Positions 1 through 9,824 of a stretch of 17,134 nt of DNA are shown here, one piece after another. How positions within the stretch are numbered: position 1 is the stretch's first letter; each line of letters starts with the position of its first letter. Source of the stretch: Conidiobolus incongruus B7586 (lineage: Eukaryota > Entomophthoromycota > Entomophthoromycetes > Entomophthorales > Conidiobolaceae); contig JNEM01011271.1 of the NCBI GenBank assembly GCA_000697335.1, forward strand, positions 1-17,134, written 5' to 3'. The translations under genes were made by a program, and so were the position numbers. The notes beneath the pieces were generated by a model that saw only the letters and a list, made by a program, of their open reading frames with translations, did no database searches and was not told where the DNA came from.

Positions 1-1720
1 TTTAATTTTTAATTAATATATCATATAATAAATAATAATTTAAAAAATATAAATCTTATAAATTATTTTATAATTTTATATAATATTAAAAAATTTATGA
101 TAAAGTTTTAATAATATATAGATAAAATAATTTCTTATAATTATTATTTAGTTTTTATATAATTAATAATATGTTTAAAAAATCAAATATCAAAATTAAA
201 AAAATCCTATATTTCTTCTTTCCAAAATGATATTATAATTATTTACTAGGATTTAGCTCCATTATTGTTTTTACAATCTTTAACTTAATAATATATTCAG
301 CCAATATAACAGTTTGGATAAATATTGATTTTATGATAATATTTAATATAGCCCAGGATTTAATGATATGCTATAGATTTTATTTAGTAATATATTGATT
401 TATTTGAGATTGACTAATTTATTATAACTATCATTGTAAAGGTCTTTGAATATGTATATTTGACAGTTAAAATATTATTTAAAATGTCTTAAACTTATGT
501 TTTAATTATTAATTCATTAAAATACCAATTATTTAATCGATTGGTGTTTATAAAAAAAGAATATTAATTCTATACCATTTATTATTTTATATTGATATTT
601 CTAATTTCCAGATCCCAGGTAATAAAAAACGAACAATAAAACATTATCAGATTATAAATAAAATAGCTTATAATCTTATCGCTATACTATTAATATTATT
701 AAGTTTTACAGTGGCCGATTACAAATATATGAAAAGAGCTATTGTTAAACAAAATTCCAATAATAATTTATAAATTATCATAAATTCACAATTAATTTGT
801 CAAAATTTCAAATTCATTTTTATATCCTTCTGAATTGGCTTTATAAAAAATTTTCTATTAAATATTTAAACATGGCTCTATTGTTCAATTAACATTCACT
901 TTATATTTGTTTTAATCATCTGTTCTCTTAAAAATACTAGAATAACCTTTGCTATACTTGTATCTATTGTTAGTCAAATTTTCACATTAACCACCAGAAT
1001 TTAAGTGTAAATTATACAGTAAATAATTTTATTCCAAATTGACATATCTAACAATCTTAAAATAAAATTTAAAATTGAACAACCTCAATTAATATCATTA
1101 ATTGTTCTTGAAAAGATCACCATATTCGAAACAATACTAACACTTGTGTTGAACAAAATTTTATGGTAGTATATAAATAATAGATTTTATTGTAACTTAA
1201 TTAAGATCTAATATAGTTCTTTGATTCATCACGAAAATCCAGAATATAAATTATTAAAATTTAGCTTTAACAAAGAGACTTGGAAGATAAATTAATTATG
1301 ATCTGTAATTGGTTTTCCACAGTCAATGAAATTTATCTGGAACCGCTTTTGTTTAGTTAATTAGTTTGTTTTATTTTTATTAATATACGTGACATTGATA
1401 TGTAATATTTTAATGGATTTCAGCTTTATAACAAATTAAAATCATTATTAGTTTTTTATATTAATTTACCATAATTACATGGATATCACCATTTTTACAT
1501 CAGAACCAAGTATTTATCAATAAACACTTACTCAAGATTAATTCAAAAGCCAATGAAGCTTGAAATGATTCAACTACCTAAGAGTACAAAGTGTTACAAA
1601 AATAATATCGGTGATTTTTTTGACTAAGGTAAAAATATAACATCATAATGTTATCATTTTAATTATATATATTTTAGAACCAATAGAGAATTGAAAAGAA
1701 TTAGGGTAATAAATTGTCTT
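1..1720. other. AT-rich spacer without recognisable gene
   Basis: This stretch is very AT-rich, with stop codons dense in all frames. I see no exon chain, RNA gene or transposon end. It holds an imperfect hairpin at 521-548 (arms aataccaat and attggtgtt, 10-nt loop). A splice-like sequence near 605-620 (ttccag then cag|gtaata) encloses only about seven bases and looks like chance. Confidence 0.6.
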
Positions 1721-1787
1721 TGAAAGCTTGGTTTAGTGGGCGTGGTGATAATAGTAGCCGAAGTGTTGGCAGTAAATGGAATTTTTT
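1721..1787 (+). other. GC-rich island with A-box-like motif and T-run
   Basis: About 45% of bases 1721-1780 are G or C, in a spacer of roughly 20%. Positions 1729-1739 read TGGTTTAGTGG, which fits the RNA polymerase III A-box consensus TRGYNNARNNG. A run of six T follows at 1782-1787, as at a Pol III terminator. I found no B box (GGTTCRANNCC) and no cloverleaf, and the open frames on either strand are short. It could be a degenerate tRNA-like element, a small RNA or a regulatory site containing GGGCGTGG. This is an inference from composition and one short motif. Confidence 0.25.
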
Positions 1788-1837
1788 AAAAATATAAGTC
1801 AATAAATATTGATTTTTAATTAAATTGAAATTTTATC

Positions 1838-1842
1838 AAAAA
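1838..1842 (-). terminator. Pol III T-run terminator of tRNA-Asp
   Basis: Five consecutive T on the minus strand begin 3 nt after the discriminator base, the normal distance for RNA polymerase III termination. Confidence 0.75.
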
Positions 1843-1845
1843 GTA

Positions 1846-1917
1846 CTCTCCGACTGGGAATTGAACCCAGGTCACCCGCGTGACAGGCGGGGATACTCAC
1901 CACTATACTATCGAAGA
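1846..1917 (-). tRNA. tRNA-Asp (anticodon GTC)
   Basis: The minus strand folds as a complete 72-nt tRNA without intron or encoded CCA. The acceptor stem is TCTTCGA/TCGGAGA with one G-U pair and discriminator G. The D arm is GTAT...GTAT, the anticodon stem CCCGC/GCGGG around loop CTGTCAC, and the T arm CTGGG-TTCAATT-CCCAG. Anticodon GTC lies at 1882-1884 and reads Asp codons GAC/GAT. The internal B box GGTTCAATTCC is at 1857-1867, and the D-arm region closely follows the usual eukaryotic tRNA-Asp. A T5 run on the minus strand (1838-1842) is the likely Pol III terminator. It is transcribed away from the complex I gene about 300 bp to its right. Confidence 0.96.
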
Positions 1918-2214
1918 TTTAAATTACCCAAATTTAATTATATTATTATTTTTATTGTCACTTATACAAGATTTATTTTACTTGTTTTATTCTCTATCAT
2001 CTCAATATAATTATTTCATTTTCTATTTCCAATATATATTTATTTATTAATTCAATTTATATTTCACTCCTTACTTTTATTCATTTTATTAATCAATTAT
2101 TTATTTTTTAATCCCATAATTTCTCATTAGATTAATACCATTGAAAGATCTAATTTACCTTAGTATAGCTCACCTGATAATAATCAAATAAAAATCCAAT
2201 AAAATTATTATAAA

Positions 2215-2700
2215 ATGCAATCCATTTTACGTGCTGCTACTAGATTATCTCCAAGAACTACTAGATTAAATTTAATTAAGAGAGGAGGCGGTGAACATCC
2301 CATTAACGAACCTGGAGGTTATTTATTTGGTGAAAAAGTAATTCTATCATAATCCATTTAACCACTTGTATTAAATTCTGTTTTCATAGCCTTTGCCTCC
2401 TGGACAAAAGCGTGTTAAAGAAGATTGGGAAACTATTTGGGTTTGGGGTTGGTCAGCCTTTTTCGTCATCGGTACAGTTGGTTGGATTTATAAGCCTGAT
2501 AACAGGTAATAACATTACCAAATTATTATGATATATTATTTTTTTTATTTCGTACTGTATAATCTAATATATTTATTTTACTTAGTCTCTCCACCTGGGC
2601 TTACAACGAAGCTAAGCGTCGCTTAGAAGCCGATGGCGTCAATTTGGATTATGAAAAAACTCCCATTTGTACCGATTATCTTCCCAAGCCCAAAGCTTAA
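2215..2700 (+). CDS. NDUFB11: Complex I ESSS subunit (NDUFB11-like), mitochondrial
   Basis: This is an accessory subunit of NADH:ubiquinone oxidoreductase in the mitochondrial inner membrane. Exons are 2215-2337, 2390-2505 and 2586-2700, giving 117 residues. Introns of 52 and 80 nt begin gtaatt and gtaata and end atag and ttag; splicing is needed to keep the frame. The N terminus (about residues 1-25) is rich in Arg, Ser and Thr without acidic residues, as in a mitochondrial presequence. Residues 34-53 carry the family stretch GGYLFGEKPLPPGQKRVKED. One hydrophobic segment (about 57-75, VWGWSAFFVIGTVGWIY) is the expected single transmembrane helix, followed by the W-x-EAKRRLE segment shared with animal ESSS subunits. 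Length and layout fit the family. Human ESSS is NDUFB11; the symbol is used by orthology. The start is the only ATG in frame before the presequence. No catalytic residues are expected. Confidence 0.9.
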
Positions 2701-3473
2701 TTCAATCAAATTCAATTAAATTTTATCAAAATTCAAGTTATTTAAAACATAATTTTATCAGATGATTCATTTGGTATTTCAATTATTTAAAATAATTTCA
2801 ATTTTCACTCAATTGATATAATATATTATGTTTTCAATTAATTATGTACATATATCAAAATATCTTAACCAGCATTTTCTTAGACTTTAAGATATGTTTC
2901 CTAAGTGATAAATTTTTTATTAATTTCAATTTTTAACAGTTTTGTATCTTGGATCAAATCAATAAATATATTAATAATATATATAGTAATACTATCCTTG
3001 AATAATTACTGATGTACCTTACTATTTTATTTAATAAAAGGACAGGGTTATTATTTCAAAGCATATATTAGTCAAAATTTTTAGATTTATGACTGTATTT
3101 TGTGTTTTAAATAGATAAGATGTTATCAAATTATGAGATCAAATCAAATTTTTCAAATTATCCTCATCAAGATCTTAAATCACTGTACTCAGATATTGAA
3201 GAATATAAATAAGAAATCAAATCAATCATTTAGTATTCTTTCACAATCTATTAATTCATATATAAAATATATAGAAATATTTAATCATCACCATTTAATA
3301 TGTTTAATCTGCTGAAATAAACTGATAAGTGTTGATGTATATATATATATATATATTCAATAATTTTATAAATTTGTATTATGTAAATATTTAAAAATTT
3401 TAAAGTAAAATCTCAAAACATTGTATAGTTGATGTATCATAAAACAGTGCCATATTGAGGGATAAATAATTGA
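2701..3473. other. Convergent intergenic spacer
   Basis: This AT-rich region lies between the 3' ends of the complex I subunit gene (+) and the GH15 gene (-), so it should hold both 3' untranslated regions. It includes a (TA)n microsatellite at about 3338-3356. A 30-codon ATG frame at 3120-3212 and an overlapping 60-codon frame at 3133-3315 have no supporting features. No clear polyadenylation element can be assigned. Confidence 0.6.
3338..3356. repeat. (TA)n microsatellite
   Basis: This is a pure TA dinucleotide run of about 19 nt, roughly 120 bp beyond the GH15 stop codon. Similar runs occur near 9602-9618 and 14232-14249. Confidence 0.8.
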
Positions 3474-5570
3474 TTATTTTTTACCCTTTTTGGTCAAGAT
3501 ACGATCCAAATTAAAAGCTGCTGAAACCATTGCAATATGAGTAAACGCCTATTAAAATATTATATTAAAATATAATCTTAGTGAATATACCATGATAATT
3601 ATTACCTGCGGGAAATTCCCAAGTGCCTCACCGCTCTTGGCAATTTCTTCACCATATAAACGGAGATGGTTTGAGTAGCCCATCATTTCTTCAAAGATGC
3701 TCAACGCTTGCTCTAGTAACCTGTCATCATATTCACCAGCTCTAGTAAGCGCTTCAACCAGCCAGAATGTACACATTGAAAATGCTCCTTCTTCTCCCCC
3801 AACACCGTCGTGACTAGTCAAATGGTTATAACGGTACACTAAATTGTTGATGGTGAGGCCTCCCTTTTCTGGAGGGGTTAATATCTTCTGAATGGTAGAC
3901 AAGAGACGAGGATCGGTTGGGCTGATAAAGAATACAAGAGGCATAATTAGAACCGATGCATCCAAGGTTTCTCGAGATTCGTATGACTGTTGGAACATCT
4001 TGAGCTCGTCGTTCCATCCCTTCTCCATGACCTCTTCATAGATAGTATCTCTGCACTCTAACCACTTGCTTCTCTGGGGTAAAGGTAGATTGCGCTTTTC
4101 AGCTAAACGCAGACCACGGTCAAGTGCAACCCAGCACATGATTTTAGAGTAGAGGAAATGCTGCTTCTTGTTTCGAACTTCCCAGATACTCATATCCTCG
4201 CGATTCCAGTTGTTGACCACATAGTCAACGATTTTACGTACCAACTTCCACATGTCATACGACACAGGCTTACCGAACTTATTACTCAAATAGATAGAGT
4301 CTAACAGCTCACCATAGATATCAAGCTGCAGATGGTCTGCTGCACCATTTCCAATGCGCACAGGCTTCGATCCTTTGTACCCATCCAAGTGATTGAGTTC
4401 AATTTCTTCGAGCTCTGAGTTACCATCAATATCATACATAATATTGAGAGAACCATCAGGGTTGAGGTTTCTGCATCGATTCTCAATCCATTCCATGAAT
4501 GCATGCGCCTCCTCTGTGTATCCAAGTCTAATGAAAGCATAAATTGTAAATGAAGCATCGCGGATCCAAGTGTAGCGATAGTCCCAGTTTCTGGTACCAC
4601 CAACGAATTCGGGAAGAGAAAAGGTAGGGGCCGCAACAACTGCTCCTGTCGGTGCATAAGTTAAGAGCTTCAGTGTGAATGCACTGCGATGCACTGCCTC
4701 TCGCCACATTCCTTGGTATGTACACTTACCAATCCACTCTTTCCAAAATGCATAAGTATCTTGATAAACAAGATTTGCAATATCATAGCTCAATTTGGGG
4801 TCCATATTTCTTACTAGAGTTCTGAGAATGTTATTGCCATCATGATCCTCGCACGCAGTAGATGGCTCAGGGACCTGACGAAACACAAAGATGATCTCTT
4901 GGCCTTCCTCCAAGCATAAATCTGCTACAACTCCATTACCTTTAAATCCCAAATCTGAGCGATCTTCGATTTTCCAATTAATGGTTGAAGGTGGAACAGA
5001 AGGATCTTGGCCATGTTTTAAAATATATCTCAAATCCATGGTCAGTTTTTCACTTTTGAACACTGCTTTTTCCTTACCAACTTCTGCGTGCTTGTCACTT
5101 TGAATATTGTTGTCAGGGACAAACTCAGTGGTGTGTGGCTTGAGCCCATACTCAAAACTTGGAAAGAGCTCCATCTCCAGCTTGGGTCTGCCTCGAATCA
5201 CAGTCACATGGCGCATGATCCAGGGGAGGATATATTCAGTCGGTCTTAAACTTCTGGAGCTAGGATGATAGAAGTAGTCAACTACTTGGCATACAGAATC
5301 GTCACATACAAATTTAGTGGTCAACATACATGATTTGGGCAGATACTTCTGTTTGATGGAGGTTGGCTTGCCATTGGCCTTGGGACGGATAGAATAGTGG
5401 CCCCCCTTTTTACTATCTAGGATCCTTGCAAAAATGGACGGGCTGTCAAACCTTGGATAGCACAAAAAGTCAATAGAGCCATTTAACCCACTCAAAGCAA
5501 CGGTCCTCATATTACCGATCATACCGTATGCATCAAGCGGAGGATATTCTTTATCTGGATTTACTTGCAT
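3474..5570 (-). CDS. GH15 glycosidase, trehalase-like, cytosolic
   Basis: This enzyme should hydrolyse an alpha-glucosidic bond with inversion; alpha,alpha-trehalose is the likeliest substrate. Exons are 3606-5570 and 3474-3548 with a 57-nt GT-AG intron (3549-3605), giving 679 residues. The splice joins GNFPQ to AFTHIAMV, rebuilding the C-terminal GNFPQAFTH block of the family. A beta-sandwich-like N-terminal part (about 1-275, with LSGLNGSIDFLCYPRFDSPS at 27-46) precedes an (alpha/alpha)6 barrel. Barrel motifs are GGTRNWDYRYTWIRDAS (324-340), IWEVR (462-466) and GGEEGAF (591-597). Glu464 and Glu594 are the expected acid/base pair. There is no signal peptide and no starch-binding domain, so a cytosolic trehalase fits better than a secreted glucoamylase. 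The domain order matches bacterial and archaeal GH15 trehalases. The start is ATG at 5570; a TTG two codons upstream is not used. Substrate is inferred and remains open between trehalose and other alpha-glucosides. Confidence 0.88.
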
Positions 5571-5642
5571 TTTCAACTGATATCAAATATAATAATTGAA
5601 TTGATGATTAGCTGTAAAATAGTAATGAAAGAGAGAAGAAAG

Positions 5643-5667
5643 ATATATATATATATATATATATATA
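5643..5667. repeat. (AT)12 microsatellite upstream of GH15
   Basis: A pure AT dinucleotide run of 25 nt lies 73 bp upstream of the GH15 start codon. It is likely length-polymorphic. Confidence 0.9.
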
Positions 5668-5694
5668 CTTGACTAGTGACGGCATGATTATTAA

Positions 5695-5712
5695 TGACGT
5701 ATTACGTATTAC
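5695..5712. promoter_or_regulatory. CRE-like half site with tandem ACGTATT
   Basis: TGACGT at 5695-5700 overlaps two head-to-tail copies of ACGTATT (5697-5703 and 5704-5710), giving two ACGT cores exactly 7 bp apart, about 130 bp upstream of the GH15 start. ACGT cores are bound by bZIP factors of the CREB/ATF class. Function here is inferred. Confidence 0.35.
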
Positions 5713-7151
5713 CCAATTAGATTACAAATAAAAACATATCTTATTCTGTTTTTAATATTATCTAGCTCCATCAATAAAAATCAGTTTCAAAGCAATTCAA
5801 TTGAATATTTTATGAAATTAATGAAACTTGAATAAAATAATGTCAGTCTTGATTTATAAAATAAAATATTAATCTTTTAGTGAATAGATATAATTAATTT
5901 TGAGTTAAATAAATTGATTGATTAAACCAGTCATTATGCTACAAATAAAGTCTATACTTATACATTCGCTAATATTAAAAATTGATTCGAATCGATGAAT
6001 CAAAGTTCACTATCCACATGACATCATAATGAAATTTTTTCAATGAATTATATATATTTTATTAAATTTTTCAGACTATGTAGAATATATTTTGAATTAA
6101 TACAATATGTATAATAGTTATTTGGATTCATATTTAATTAATTTGGAAAATCATAGTTTCGCTAAAAACTAGATCACATTTTAGCTTGGACATTTGCATT
6201 AAAAGTTAAATTATTAATAAACTTAATAAAATTATGTATATATACTAAACAAATATATAGTATACCACTAAAAAATGTTAATTGATGGATATGATCCCAA
6301 ACAACTGACTTATATCAAGTCAATTTAAATTTTAGTGAAATATTTGGAAAATTCTAGCTATTGAAGGTTATTGAGATTATTGGTAACTTTGAATGAACAA
6401 CACGAGGTCTATGTATTTGTATGTAAATATTGAACTTTTTACAACCTAATATTACCAATATATTGAATAATATAACATATACTATATATTATATTATTTA
6501 TATATTATAATTTACGACTTTAGCATCGAAATGAATAAATGATATTCATTTGTTAAATGTTCAAACTTTGAATAATTGATGTTTATTTACAAATTAAAAA
6601 TAGCTTATAAATTGATTATAAATTAGTTTGAAAATTTATATCATTCATTTATTATTTTATTATAAAAAAGTTACCAAATACAAATCAACTATATCAATGA
6701 TGCATTTAATTATTTTAACGCTAGTAATTATGTGACGAAACCTGTCTTAAAAATATTAATTTGAGAAATGAACTGATGTTTATTGTTAAATAAATTAACA
6801 GAATCGATTTAACCTTATACATTTAAAATTATATAATTTCAGTTAACTATCAATGATTATTAAATATTGAAATATTGTTCAGAATTTGTACATTTATACT
6901 AAAATATATGCTATAAACTCAATTGAGAAATTAACAAAGTATAAATTATTCAATCAAAAATTTAATATTGACATAATCAGATATCAATTTTTAAGAAAAA
7001 AGAATTTATTATTTAAAAATCTAGCATATACTTGTCATTATTAACTTAAAGAATATATCATTAAAAATAGTTTGATGACTATTTTTAATATAAACAACTA
7101 CTTCTAGTTGCTATTGTCAAATCAAAGATTTGAATATTCCTACATTTACCA
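5713..7151. other. AT desert between GH15 and the orphan gene
   Basis: No exon, RNA gene or transposon end is visible here. Small items are a palindrome GATTCGAATC at about 5985-5994, a CRE-like TGACATCA at 6019-6026, and a perfect 11-bp inverted repeat at 7060-7089. Codons in all six frames are interrupted often. Confidence 0.55.
7060..7089. repeat. 11-bp perfect inverted repeat, 8-nt loop
   Basis: Arms attaaaaatag (7060-7070) and ctatttttaat (7079-7089) are exact reverse complements around an 8-nt spacer. It lies 63 bp upstream of the CRE palindrome, so it may belong to the same regulatory region. In such AT-rich DNA a chance origin is possible. Confidence 0.5.
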
Positions 7152-7201
7152 TGACGTCATATTGGATTCACTTATTACATCATCTAACTACTATTTAAAT
7201 A
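7152..7201 (+). promoter_or_regulatory. Promoter module: TGACGTCA palindrome plus TATA-like box
   Basis: A perfect 8-bp CRE, TGACGTCA, sits at 7152-7159, and a TATA-like TATTTAAATA follows at 7192-7201. The next coding sequence starts at 7356 on the plus strand, so both sites are placed as expected for a promoter with a leader of roughly 120-130 nt before splicing. The match to the CREB/ATF consensus is seen directly; use by a bZIP factor is inferred. Confidence 0.5.
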
Positions 7202-7270
7202 CATCAACAATAAAATAATTGTGAATTTTATAACACTTAAAAATAACAATAAATAGAATATATAATATTG

Positions 7271-7338
7271 GTAATACAAAAATATAAATACAAACTCAAA
7301 ACTGAATGTGCTGAGCTAATATAATTAATTTAATATAG
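7271..7338 (+). other. Probable 5'-leader intron of the orphan gene
   Basis: A gtaata donor at 7271 and a tatag acceptor ending at 7338 bound 68 nt, with branch-like gctaata about 20 nt before the acceptor. These match the confirmed coding introns of neighbouring genes in length and signals. Removal would delete the upstream ATG-TGC-TGA mini-frame near 7305, leaving the coding ATG as the first ATG, 17 nt after the junction. Confidence 0.5.
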
Positions 7339-7355
7339 CCTTTAAATAATCTAAT

Positions 7356-7619
7356 ATGGATAAAAATAATAAGGAATCTATTAAACATAAAGTAGAAAAA
7401 TTCGTTAATGAAGCACCCAATTCCCATTATATAATAGACGACGACCAATTAGCAATCTGCAGGACGAAGACAAATGGCGAAGATAGGACATCAAATGAAC
7501 CCTGTATCCATTTGGGTGTAAGTCAGAAGGAGATGTTTTCCATTATGCAGGATTTGGGCTTTTATTGCTCTTTACCTTCTGATCCTAGTGAAACTTATTT
7601 CAAATGCCAAAAAATTTAA
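7356..7619 (+). CDS. Orphan small protein, 87 residues
   Basis: I do not recognise this protein. It is a hydrophilic 87-residue product starting MDKNNKESIKHKVEKF, with four cysteines (35, 50, 71, 84), no signal peptide and no transmembrane helix. The first 20 residues are charged and helix-prone. Evidence that it is a gene: base composition rises to about 40-45% G+C across its second half, against about 20% in flanking DNA; the ATG is preceded by a CRE palindrome, a TATA-like box and a plausible leader intron; and the frame runs cleanly to TAA. A strong internal donor (GTAAGT at 7518-7523) with an acceptor at 7550 would remove exactly 11 codons, but 33 nt is shorter than any intron here. It might be lineage-specific, a fast-evolving member of a known family, or a remnant of a larger gene. 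Confidence 0.5.
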   Translation: MDKNNKESIKHKVEKFVNEAPNSHYIIDDDQLAICRTKTNGEDRTSNEPCIHLGVSQKEMFSIMQDLGFYCSLPSDPSETYFKCQKI

Positions 7620-8805
7620 ATATATCTGGTTTATAATTACAGTTTTGTTAAGAATTTATATTATTGATAACTAATTTGTGCTTTGGTTACTTTATATCAT
7701 GAATTATTAAATATATAATATATATTTGAATATATTATTCAGAATATCATTATTCAACTTTTCTAATCAATATATGTAATGATATAAAATTTATAACAAG
7801 TGTGAATTTATAAAACCAAATATAAGTTAAGTGATGTATAATTTTATTGATTTATGAATTAGTAATTTCAAGTAACGCTATATAAAATATAAATATATAT
7901 TATATTTGAAAAAAATCTTTCGTGTAGCAAAGATATTAAATAAAACTAATATTTTCAATAATTTTATATTTATATATTTTCACTATAATAACTTAAAACT
8001 CAAACAGTGCTCAAAGTTTAATAGTAGCTATATTTATTTGATTGCATCCTTTTATTTTTTACAATCTTATGTTTATGGTTAAAATTATCTCAAATATATC
8101 AATTTATATTTTGATTCCCAATACATTAGAACCCATAGTAATCTACCTAGATAACACATTTTATAACAAAATTTAAATTAATACCCTTGTGGACAGAATT
8201 TTCTTATATTTTGGTTGATCTTATATAAATCTATATCTATAGCACTATATTTGGCTTTGTTTAGAGATGGTTTGATATATTGTATTATTTAATAGATAGT
8301 TCAATTTAAGAAATCAAAGTATAACTTTGGAAATTTAATTCAATTTTTTATCAAAATCCACTAATTAGTTGTATTTTGAATTTTATTAAACAATTAAAAT
8401 ATCAAAATTCTAATAAAACTAATGCATTTTTTAAACAAAATGAAACTGTACAATTGACTAATATGTTTGTAATAAAATATACATCATAATAATCAGTTTA
8501 TTATGAATATTTTTGTTATGATTTTTCGAAACACTATTGAAAAAATAATGAATTATCATTTAATCTCTATCAATAGACATCACTTTTTACAGCTGCAACA
8601 TTTATACTATACACATAATAATCGTGTTTTATGTATCATAAACCTTTTTAGTAGCAGAGATTGTATTTAATACTAATAATAAATCAATTTATCTTTCAAT
8701 AAAAATTATGAAATTTCAAAAAATTCAAATATCAATAAAAATTTTAATTTATACTGAGATAATTTAAATCATATCTAATCACATAATACTTGAAATATTT
8801 CCTTT
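7620..8805. other. AT desert downstream of the orphan gene
   Basis: Very AT-rich, with frequent stops in all frames. I see no gene, RNA or mobile element. The 3' untranslated region of the orphan gene should lie at its left end. Confidence 0.55.
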
Positions 8806-8925
8806 AGGATTCATTTAGAAAGATTGAGAATTTCTTCTCAGGACTCTAGTGGATGAGATTAGGTCGGAATATTTAAGTTAACGAATATGCAGAGGCTAGA
8901 ATATCCAACGATTATGATCTTATTA
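8806..8925. other. Moderately GC-rich island, function unknown
   Basis: Roughly one third of bases are G or C here, compared with about one fifth on each side. A good acceptor-like sequence (tttcctttag) opens the island and a small hairpin (gagaa/ttctc) lies near 8826. No open frame exceeds about 30 codons. It could be a non-coding exon, a small RNA or a decayed gene. Confidence 0.25.
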
Positions 8926-9800
8926 AACAAACAAAACACATTGTAATGAGATTATATTATTTATTCCGATAAATGAAATGCCATAATTATTACCTTTAAA
9001 ATAAACAATAATGCTAAATTTGTATAAGAGTATCGAATGTGGTTTTCGAGTTTGCATATCCAATTGTAATAATATAATCGTAAAATTATAATGATAAATT
9101 TTCACCTTCATAGTCATAAATGATTCTGTGATAATGTGTCAATAATAAATTAGGAAATCAACTGATTGTTAAACAAAGAATAGTATTGATGACTTAATCA
9201 CTGTACTAAAATAATGTCACTTTTTTGGATAAATCGTTACATTATGAGGAAATTAATGGAATATGTTTTATATTTCTTAATGAAACCAGATAAATGCTCA
9301 GGCAGCATATAGAAATATTCACCTAAATAAAGTAATATCTAAAATTGCAAGGAGTCTAATCAAATTCAATATTCTTCTTAAAAAATTAATGTCAAGGCAA
9401 AATATCATATAATATTCAGGTTCAAAATTAAATATAAAAAGTAGTAAGTAGGTGTTGGGTTTAAAGAGATGTTCTCAGACATGATGAATTATTGATTTAT
9501 AGAATTCAAATAATATTAATAATTCAATAAAATACACACTAAATATAAAAATTGTAATTTTATAAAAAAAAATAATTTTAATAATATTGAAAAAAAATAT
9601 GATATATATATATATATAATATAATTTAATCATTGTATAGATAATGTTCATGAATAAAAAAATAATGACGGTGAATAAGAGATAAAAATTACAAGAAATA
9701 GTCATCAATCTTGCATTAGAGATATAATAACAAATACTTTAAAATTTTAAATGATAGATCGTCAAGAGCCTCTGAACCAAAATCTTTTGAAACTCACCTT
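8926..9800. other. AT-rich spacer downstream of the MADS-box gene
   Basis: No supported gene. Frames on the minus strand at 8923-9117 and 9475-9708 encode low-complexity I/F/Y/L-rich strings expected from AT-rich DNA. A TA run lies at about 9602-9618. The right end should carry the 3' untranslated region of the MADS-box gene. Confidence 0.55.
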
Positions 9801-9824
9801 ACCAATCAGATGGTGGGTTGGAGC

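Larger units (their letters stand above)
5577..5712 (-). other. Possible 5'-leader intron of the GH15 gene
   Basis: On the minus strand a TTGG|gtaata donor (first intron base 5712) can pair with an acceptor atatcag ending at 5577, six bases before the ATG. A branch-like ctaat lies about 30-35 nt upstream of the acceptor. The proposed intron would remove an upstream ATG (near 5683-5685) and includes the (AT)12 run. An alternative donor, gtatat, lies near 5670. It conflicts with reading 5695-5712 as promoter sequence. Confidence 0.35.

Noticed and set aside
1825-2010. 61-codon plus-strand frame across tRNA-Asp
   Set aside because: It reads the complement of the tRNA gene; the tRNA is the real feature.
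3120-3212. 30-codon ATG frame after an acceptor-like taaatag
   Set aside because: Too short, AT-biased, no donor to continue it, and located in the 3' region between convergent genes.
3133-3315. 60-codon plus-strand frame
   Set aside because: Ile/Asn/Lys/Ser-rich translation typical of AT-rich DNA; no start context, promoter or family match.
8923-9117. 64-codon minus-strand frame
   Set aside because: AT-driven composition and no supporting signals.
9475-9708. 77-codon minus-strand frame, hydrophobic
   Set aside because: Consists almost only of I, F, Y, L and K from AT runs, including a TA microsatellite; not convincing as a membrane protein.
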